This document shows positions 19,995 through 24,131 of a stretch of 24,131 bases of DNA, piece by piece. Position numbers and translations under genes: made by a program. Each line of letters begins with the position of its first letter. Position 1 is the first letter of the stretch. The notes beneath the pieces were generated by a model, which saw only the letters and a list, made by a program, of their open reading frames with translations, ran no database searches and was not told the origin of the DNA. Origin of the DNA: a virus; IMG/VR virus record IMGVR_UViG_3300046492_000284, positions 1 to 24,131 of that record. The stretch is one strand, 5' to 3'.

Positions 19995-20447
19995 GTGGAC
20001 ATCTTCGCTGTGCGCGGTGCCATCGCTGACGCGGCCCGCGCGGTCGTGATGCCGACAGGCACCGCCAAGCTGACCGCCACCGGGTACGCCACCGACGCAG
20101 TGACGGTGCCGCACTTCTACGTCGGCGACTACACGATCGACTTCGACAAGACCTTCAAGCGCGGCCAGGACGACATCGAGTTCACGTGCGCGGTGCTGGT
20201 CAGCCGGTCCGATGACCTGTCGGGTCAGAAGACCCTCGACTCGCTGCTGTCCGGGAGCGGCCCGACGTCGCTGAAGGTCGCCATCGAGGTCGCCCGGGGC
20301 GCCCCGGGGCAGGCCGCGCTCGGCGGCCTGGCCGACGACCTGCACGTCACCCGCGTGCAGTCCTACCGCTTCTACGAGGTCGCCGGCATCCAGTACCTCG
20401 GCGCCGAGCTGGTCGTGCGCGTCATCGGAGAAGGGGACACCTCATGA
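19995..20447 (+). CDS. Tail terminator-like protein (150 aa, probable)
   Basis: GTG 19995 follows AGGGGG (19985-19990). The small alpha/beta protein (VDIFAVRGAIADAARAVV; VPHFYVGDYTIDFDKTFKR; IEFTCAVLVSRSDDLSGQK; YLGAELVVRVIGEG) has the length and position of tail terminator proteins, which cap the tail tube and join it to the neck. It lies between the adaptor and the first tube-like gene, whose ATG overlaps its stop. Family call by position and fold impression. Confidence 0.6.
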   Translation: MDIFAVRGAIADAARAVVMPTGTAKLTATGYATDAVTVPHFYVGDYTIDFDKTFKRGQDDIEFTCAVLVSRSDDLSGQKTLDSLLSGSGPTSLKVAIEVARGAPGQAALGGLADDLHVTRVQSYRFYEVAGIQYLGAELVVRVIGEGDTS

Positions 20448-21181
20448 CCAAAATGGTCCTGCTCGACTGCAGGCTGTTCGCCGGCGGCGCCGACCTGTCG
20501 GGGAACTCCGCCAAGGCGGAGATCACCGCGGAGTTCGAGGACAAGGACGCCACGAACTACCGCAGCGGGGGCTGGAAGGAAGTCCTCGCAGGACTCGCCT
20601 CGTCCGCGGTTAACGCCGAAGGGCAGTGGGAGGCCGGCGACCCCGGCAAGGTCGACGATGCCAGCTGGGCGCAGCTCGGCGGGGTCGCCCCGTGGACGGT
20701 CTGCCCGACCGACTCCACCGTCGGCGCGCTGGCGTACTTCACCAACGCCCTGCGCTCGTCGTACAAGTTGGGCGACCAGGTCGGTGAGGTCGCTCCGTGG
20801 ACAGGCAAGGCCACCGGGTCCTGGCCGGTCGCCCGCGGGCAGATCGCCCACCCGCCGGGCACCGCCCGCACCGCCACCGGAACGGGCACCTCGATCCAGC
20901 TCGGCGCGATCCCTGCTGGGAAACGCCTGTACGCCGCGGTGCACGTCCTGTCCGTGTCCGGCACCGCCACACCCACCATCACCGCCCGGGTCGAGTCCGA
21001 CGACAACACCGGCTTCACCTCGGCCACCACGAGGGCCACGTTCGCCGCGGCGACCGCCCCGGGCGGGCAGATCCTGCGCACCGACGGGTCGGCCATCGCC
21101 GACGACTGGTTCCGGATCGCCTGGACGATCACCGGCACCACCCCGAGTTTCTTGTTCGCCGCCGCACTCGGCATCGCATAA
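20444..21181 (+). CDS. Tail tube-like protein A, long form (245 aa)
   Basis: ATG 20444 overlaps the previous stop, with GGAG at 20427-20430. Residues 1-90 are clearly related to the next gene product: both begin M-x-KMVLL, share GG-x-DLS, KAE-x-T-x-E-x-E-x-KD and GWKEVL-x-GL in the same order. Residues about 110-245 add a domain absent from the second copy, a Thr/Ala/Gly-rich beta sandwich-like part (TSIQLGAIPAGKRLYAAVHV; TITARVESDDNTG; WFRIAWTITGTTPSF). Tail tube proteins often carry an extra Ig-like or carbohydrate-binding-like C-terminal domain exposed on the tail surface. This copy may be the decorated tube subunit or a specialised minor subunit. Confidence 0.72.
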   Translation: MTKMVLLDCRLFAGGADLSGNSAKAEITAEFEDKDATNYRSGGWKEVLAGLASSAVNAEGQWEAGDPGKVDDASWAQLGGVAPWTVCPTDSTVGALAYFTNALRSSYKLGDQVGEVAPWTGKATGSWPVARGQIAHPPGTARTATGTGTSIQLGAIPAGKRLYAAVHVLSVSGTATPTITARVESDDNTGFTSATTRATFAAATAPGGQILRTDGSAIADDWFRIAWTITGTTPSFLFAAALGIA

Positions 21182-21193
21182 GGGAGGCACCAG

Positions 21194-21604
21194 ATGCCCA
21201 AGATGGTCCTGCTGGCCGAGTTCGTCTCGATCGGCGGAAACGACCTGTCCACCTACGCCAACAAGGCCGAGGTCACCGTCGAGGTTGAAGAGAAGGACAT
21301 CACCACCTACGGCAGCCTCGGCTGGAAGGAAGTCCTCGGCGGCCTGAAGTCCGGAAACGTGGCCCTGGAGTTCAAACAGGACTTCGCCGCCACCAAGCTC
21401 GACAGCATCATGTGGCCCCTGCTCGGCACAGTCGTGCCGTTCGAGTTCCGCGCCGACCAGGGCACGGTGAGCACCTCGAACCCGAAGTACACCGGGAACC
21501 TGCTGATCAAGGCGTGGAACCCCATCACCGGGTCGGTGGGCGACGAGGCGAGCGTGTCCGTGTCGTACCCGACGTCGGGCGTGGTGACCCGGGCCACGGC
21601 CTGA
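21194..21604 (+). CDS. Tail tube-like protein B, short form (136 aa)
   Basis: ATG 21194 follows GGGAGG (21182-21187), stronger than the site of the long form. The 136 residues are a compact beta-rich tube fold (LLAEFVSIGGNDLSTY; EVTVEVEEKDITTYGSLGWK; NVALEFKQDF; FEFRADQGTVSTSNPKYTG; VSVSYPTSGVV). The end, a strand followed by a short tail, is typical of major tail proteins. Its N-terminal part is paralogous to the preceding gene. Given its compact domain and better ribosome site it is a good candidate for the main tube subunit, but which of the two builds the tube is open. Confidence 0.72.
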   Translation: MPKMVLLAEFVSIGGNDLSTYANKAEVTVEVEEKDITTYGSLGWKEVLGGLKSGNVALEFKQDFAATKLDSIMWPLLGTVVPFEFRADQGTVSTSNPKYTGNLLIKAWNPITGSVGDEASVSVSYPTSGVVTRATA

Positions 21605-22110
21605 TGGCCGACCCGTCACCGATCGAGATGTCAGTGTCCGTCGAGGGCATCCAGTCCCTCGGCCGGGCATTGTCCGCGGAGGCCGACGGCAAGGCCCTGC
21701 GGAAGGAGCTGGCGGCGAACCTGCGCGCAGCGCTCAACCCGGCAGCCGACATGGCCAAGAGCGGCATCATGTCGATGCGCTCCGACCACGGCGCCGGCGG
21801 CGGCCCCGGGCTCCGGCAGGCCATCGCCAAGAAGATCAGGCCCGAAGTCAAGCTCGGCGGCCGTTGGACCGGCGCCCGCGTCAAGGCGAAGAAGACCCAG
21901 AACATCCGCGGCTTCCCCAACGCGCCCAAACGCACACAGAAAATCGGCGGCTTCCGGACCACGGACTGGAACGGGAACTGGCGCGTCCAGGTCGGCAAGT
22001 TCGACTGGTTCGACCGGGCCATGGCCGGCCGCAACGAGACCTACAAGCGGGCCGTCCACGAAGCGATGGAAGCCATGGCGCAGCGGATCGCGGATCGCGC
22101 CGGAGAGTAG
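21604..22110 (+). CDS. Neck/tail completion protein, gp10-like (168 aa, tentative)
   Basis: ATG 21604 shares its A with the previous TGA. The basic protein begins with a strand and helix (EMSVSVEGIQSLGRALSAEA; LRKELAANLRAALNPAADMA), has a Gly-rich loop, a Lys-rich middle (ARVKAKKTQNIRGFPNAPKR), a strand pair (WNGNWRVQVGKFDWFDRAM) and a C-terminal helix (VHEAMEAMAQRIADRAGE). This helix-loop-strand-helix layout resembles HK97 gp10-type neck proteins, but those usually precede the tube gene. Alternatively it is a minor tail protein. Confidence 0.6.
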   Translation: MADPSPIEMSVSVEGIQSLGRALSAEADGKALRKELAANLRAALNPAADMAKSGIMSMRSDHGAGGGPGLRQAIAKKIRPEVKLGGRWTGARVKAKKTQNIRGFPNAPKRTQKIGGFRTTDWNGNWRVQVGKFDWFDRAMAGRNETYKRAVHEAMEAMAQRIADRAGE

Positions 22111-22121
22111 GAGAGCACCCC

Positions 22122-22532
22122 GTGTACCTGGTGTATCAGCCCGAAGGCTCCGACGAGCCGACCCGCTGGAAGTACAACCCCCGCAAGCTCATGAGCGCGG
22201 AGCGGGAGGCCATCGAGAAGCACACCGACCGGCCGTTCGCGGAGTTCACCCAGGACGTCATGAAGGGCAGCAGCGTCTGCCGGCGCGCGCTGTTGTGGGT
22301 GATGCTCAAGCGCGACCACCCGACGACGAAGTACGGCGACGTCGACTTCGCGTGGGACGAGCTGCGGCTGGAGTTCAGCCGGCAGGAGTACGCGCAGATG
22401 ATGCGCGACGCCGAAGAGAACCTGTCCGGCGAGCAGCTGGCACAGACCCTGAGCGGTCTGCAGGCGGAGCTGGACACCGCCGAGGACGACCCGGAGCAGG
22501 AGGGAAAAGTCCTGCCGCCAGTCGTCGTCTGA
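22122..22532 (+). CDS. Tail assembly chaperone, gpG-like (0-frame product)
   Basis: GTG 22122 follows AGGAGA at 22108-22113. The 136-residue protein is acidic and helical (LMSAEREAIEKHTDRPFAEF; RRALLWVMLKRDHPTTKYGD; FSRQEYAQMMRDAEENLSGE), with a conserved-looking RALLWVMLKRDHP segment typical of gpG-type chaperones, which coat the tape measure protein during tail assembly. The GGGAAAA slippery site lies eight codons before its stop, and a second frame continues the protein. Its position immediately before the tape measure gene is diagnostic. Confidence 0.85.
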   Translation: MYLVYQPEGSDEPTRWKYNPRKLMSAEREAIEKHTDRPFAEFTQDVMKGSSVCRRALLWVMLKRDHPTTKYGDVDFAWDELRLEFSRQEYAQMMRDAEENLSGEQLAQTLSGLQAELDTAEDDPEQEGKVLPPVVV

Positions 22533-22678
22533 GCCACCTGGGAAACGCCGCCCACCTGCTGGGCGTGCGGCCCGACGACTGGGCGGCCTACACGGTCGAG
22601 GAGACCGACCACCTGCTCGACTGGCTCGACCAGTACGACAAAGACCTGAAGGCCCAAGAGGCCGAGCTGAAGGGGTGA
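22122..22678 (+). CDS. Tail assembly chaperone, gpGT-like -1 frameshift fusion
   Basis: A -1 shift at G-GGA-AAA (22502-22508) joins the 0-frame chaperone to a second frame ending at TGA 22676-22678. The fusion has 129 residues from the first frame plus 56 from the second, 185 in all. After the shift it reads SPAASRRLSHLGNAAHLLGV, then a Trp/Asp-rich helix (DDWAAYTVEETDHLLDWLDQ) and a Lys/Glu-rich end. The second frame has no usable ATG or GTG with a ribosome site after the 0-frame stop, so frameshifting is the natural route. The gpG/gpGT ratio is known to matter for tail assembly in lambda and is conserved in long-tailed phages. Confidence 0.88.
22502..22508 (+). other. Programmed -1 ribosomal frameshift slippery site
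   Basis: GGGAAAA is in phase as G GGA AAA in the upstream frame (start 22122), the canonical X-XXY-YYZ form. A -1 slip gives GGG AAA and enters the frame that runs open to 22678. The nearest strong downstream hairpin (CGCCCA/TGGGCG, 22549-22565) is about 40 nt away, farther than a classical stimulator. Confidence 0.88.
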
Positions 22679-22681
22679 GTC

Positions 22682-24131
22682 ATGGCGTCGGATACGTCGC
22701 TGGTGTTCAACCTGGTAGCCCGGGACCGGGCGTCCGAGACCGTCGGCCGGATGAAGGAGAAGTTCACCACCGCCGCCACCGCGGTGTCGGCCGGTGTGGC
22801 CGGGGCGTTCGCGGTCGGTGTGACCGCATCCCTGGACATGTCCAGCGCGAGCAGCAAGCTGCAGGCGCAGCTGGGCCTGGGGCCGGCGAAGGCCGCCGAG
22901 CTGTCGAAGACCGCGGCGAAGGTCTACTCGCAGGCCTGGGGCGAGAGCCTCGGCGAGGTCGACGAGGCCGTGAAGGGCGTGTACCAGCAGATCGGCGACG
23001 TCTCCAAGGTCCGCGGCGGCCTGCAGGGCGTCACCACGGACGTGATGGCCCTGGCCAGCACATTCGATCAGGACTTGGGTGGGGTAACGGCCGCGGTCGG
23101 GCAGATGATCAAGACGGGGCTGGCCAAGGACGCCGGGCAAGCGCTCGACATCCTCACCAAGGGCTTCCAGTCCGGCGCTGACAAGGCCGGGGACCTGCTC
23201 GACACGATGAACGAGTACGGGACCCAGTTCCGGAAGTTCGGCATCGACGGGCAGATGGCCACCGGGCTACTCAGCCAAGGGCTCAAGGGCGGCGCGAGGG
23301 ACGCCGACCTGGTCGCCGACTCGATCAAGGAGTTCTCGATCCGGGCGATCGACGGATCGACGACGACCGCGGCGGGCTTCAAGGCGATCGGCTTGAACGC
23401 CAAGGACATGGCCCGGCAGATCGGCAAGGGCGGCACCGACGCGTCCGCCGGCCTGGACACCGTGCTGGACAAGCTCCGCGGTATCCAGGACCCCGTCAAG
23501 CGCTCTCAGGCCGCGGTCCAGCTCTTCGGGACCCAGGCGGAGGACTTGGGGCAGGCGTTGTACTCCCTCGACCCGTCTACCGCCGTGCAGGCCCTCGGGC
23601 AGGTCGGCGGGGCCGCCGACAAGATGGCCAAGACCGTCGGGAGCAATCCCGCATCGGCGCTGGAGTCGTTCAAGCGGCAGGCGCAGCTCAAGCTGGCTGA
23701 GATCAGCGGGCACTTCATCACGTTCGCGATGAACAACCAGCAGTACGTCAAGCCCCTGGCGATGGGCCTCGGTGCGATCGCAGCGGTCATCCTCGCGATC
23801 CGGGCCGGACAGATCGCGTGGACCGCGGCCACGACCGCCTGGACGGCGGTGACGACGATTGCGACCGGTGTGCAGTGGCTCTACAACGCCGCCCTGTCCG
23901 CGAACCCGGCCGTGCTGATCGTCCTGGCCATCCTCGCACTGATCGCCGTGATCGTGGTGATCGCGACCAAGACGACCTGGTTCCAGCAGCTCTGGCACGC
24001 CGCCTGGGGTGCGATCACCAGCGCGGCCAAGGGGACCTGGAACTGGCTGAAGAAGAACTGGCCGCTGATCCTGGGCATCCTCACCGGACCGGTCGGCCTG
24101 GCTGTGCTGTTCGTCGTGAAGAAGTGGGACT
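22682..24131 (+). CDS. Tail tape measure protein, 3'-truncated by window edge
   Basis: ATG 22682 follows AAGGGGTGA (22670-22678). The frame is open for 483 codons to the window end. The N-terminal helical part (VGRMKEKFTTAATAVSAGVA) is followed by a minor-tail-protein domain with the typical blocks FGIDGQMATGLLSQGLKGG, SIKEFSIRAIDGSTTTAAGF and VQLFGTQAEDLGQALYSLD (about residues 180-300). Hydrophobic segments, probably membrane-inserting, begin near residue 357 (LAMGLGAIAAVILAIRAG), then ANPAVLIVLAILALIAVIVV and WPLILGILTGPVGLAVLFVV. The protein sets tail length and is ejected ahead of the DNA. Trp-rich repeats near the cut end are typical. Confidence 0.93.
   Translation, partial: MASDTSLVFNLVARDRASETVGRMKEKFTTAATAVSAGVAGAFAVGVTASLDMSSASSKLQAQLGLGPAKAAELSKTAAKVYSQAWGESLGEVDEAVKGVYQQIGDVSKVRGGLQGVTTDVMALASTFDQDLGGVTAAVGQMIKTGLAKDAGQALDILTKGFQSGADKAGDLLDTMNEYGTQFRKFGIDGQMATGLLSQGLKGGARDADLVADSIKEFSIRAIDGSTTTAAGFKAIGLNAKDMARQIGKGGTDASAGLDTVLDKLRGIQDPVKRSQAAVQLFGTQAEDLGQALYSLDPSTAVQALGQVGGAADKMAKTVGSNPASALESFKRQAQLKLAEISGHFITFAMNNQQYVKPLAMGLGAIAAVILAIRAGQIAWTAATTAWTAVTTIATGVQWLYNAALSANPAVLIVLAILALIAVIVVIATKTTWFQQLWHAAWGAITSAAKGTWNWLKKNWPLILGILTGPVGLAVLFVVKKWD

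Noticed and set aside
22295-22678. Independent gene in the second chaperone frame starting inside the first
   Set aside because: The in-frame ATG lies deep inside the gpG-like gene without a ribosome site, and the upstream part translates to a shadow sequence. The in-phase GGGAAAA explains the second frame better.
1-24131. CRISPR array, insertion sequence or attachment site
   Set aside because: No regularly spaced identical repeats, no transposase and no terminal inverted repeats were seen; without an integrase in view no attachment site can be argued.

Overview
The window reads as a continuous piece of a siphovirus-type (HK97-fold, long non-contractile tail) actinobacteriophage or prophage, most likely from Streptomyces or a close relative. 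The evidence is very high GC with strong G/C at third codon positions, frequent GTG starts, stop/start overlaps of the ATGA or GTGA type at most gene junctions, and a full head-to-tail gene order. Every gene I can support is on the + strand. No integrase, lysis gene, tRNA or CRISPR array is visible, so virion genome and prophage cannot be told apart. Both ends of the window cut genes.

Early and replication part (1 to about 8.6 kb): a truncated gene and three unknown small genes lead to a RecT-like annealing protein and an unknown partner. Next come five tightly overlapped small genes, several with Cys/His clusters. A hairpin then precedes a lambda-O-like initiator candidate whose linker is unusually AT-rich and full of repeats (possible origin). 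After it come a zinc-finger protein with a possible helicase-loader N-terminus, an orphan beta-class DNA methyltransferase, an HNH homing-type endonuclease and a single-strand DNA-binding protein. No helicase, primase or polymerase is present in the window, which suggests recruitment of the host replisome.

Middle accessory part (8.7 to 13.3 kb): nine overlapping genes of mostly unknown function run from 8.7 to 11.6 kb. They include a stand-alone LuxR-type helix-turn-helix domain, a 407-residue coiled-coil protein and two tiny membrane peptides. They are followed by a zinc-ribbon protein, a ribbon-helix-helix regulator candidate, a regulatory gap with a strong hairpin and direct repeats, and an 87-residue small protein.

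Packaging, head and tail part (13.3 kb to the end): terminase-type HNH nuclease, a 194-bp gap with three copies of a 10-bp repeat (cos/packaging-site candidate), an XRE-HTH protein in the small-terminase position, large terminase, portal, prohead protease, major capsid (bracketed by hairpins), AT-hook peptide, head-tail adaptor, tail-terminator-like protein, two tandem related tube proteins, a gp10-like protein, tail assembly chaperones joined by a -1 frameshift at GGGAAAA, and the start of the tape measure gene.

There is no gene-free stretch longer than 300 bases. The largest gaps (13575-13768 and 12834-13008) are described as features. The most interesting signals are the possible origin inside the initiator gene, the recurrent hairpin placed 26-31 nt before a start codon in all five intergenic gaps of 61-88 nt, and the repeat-rich packaging gap. 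Function calls rest on motif recognition by eye, with no database search.
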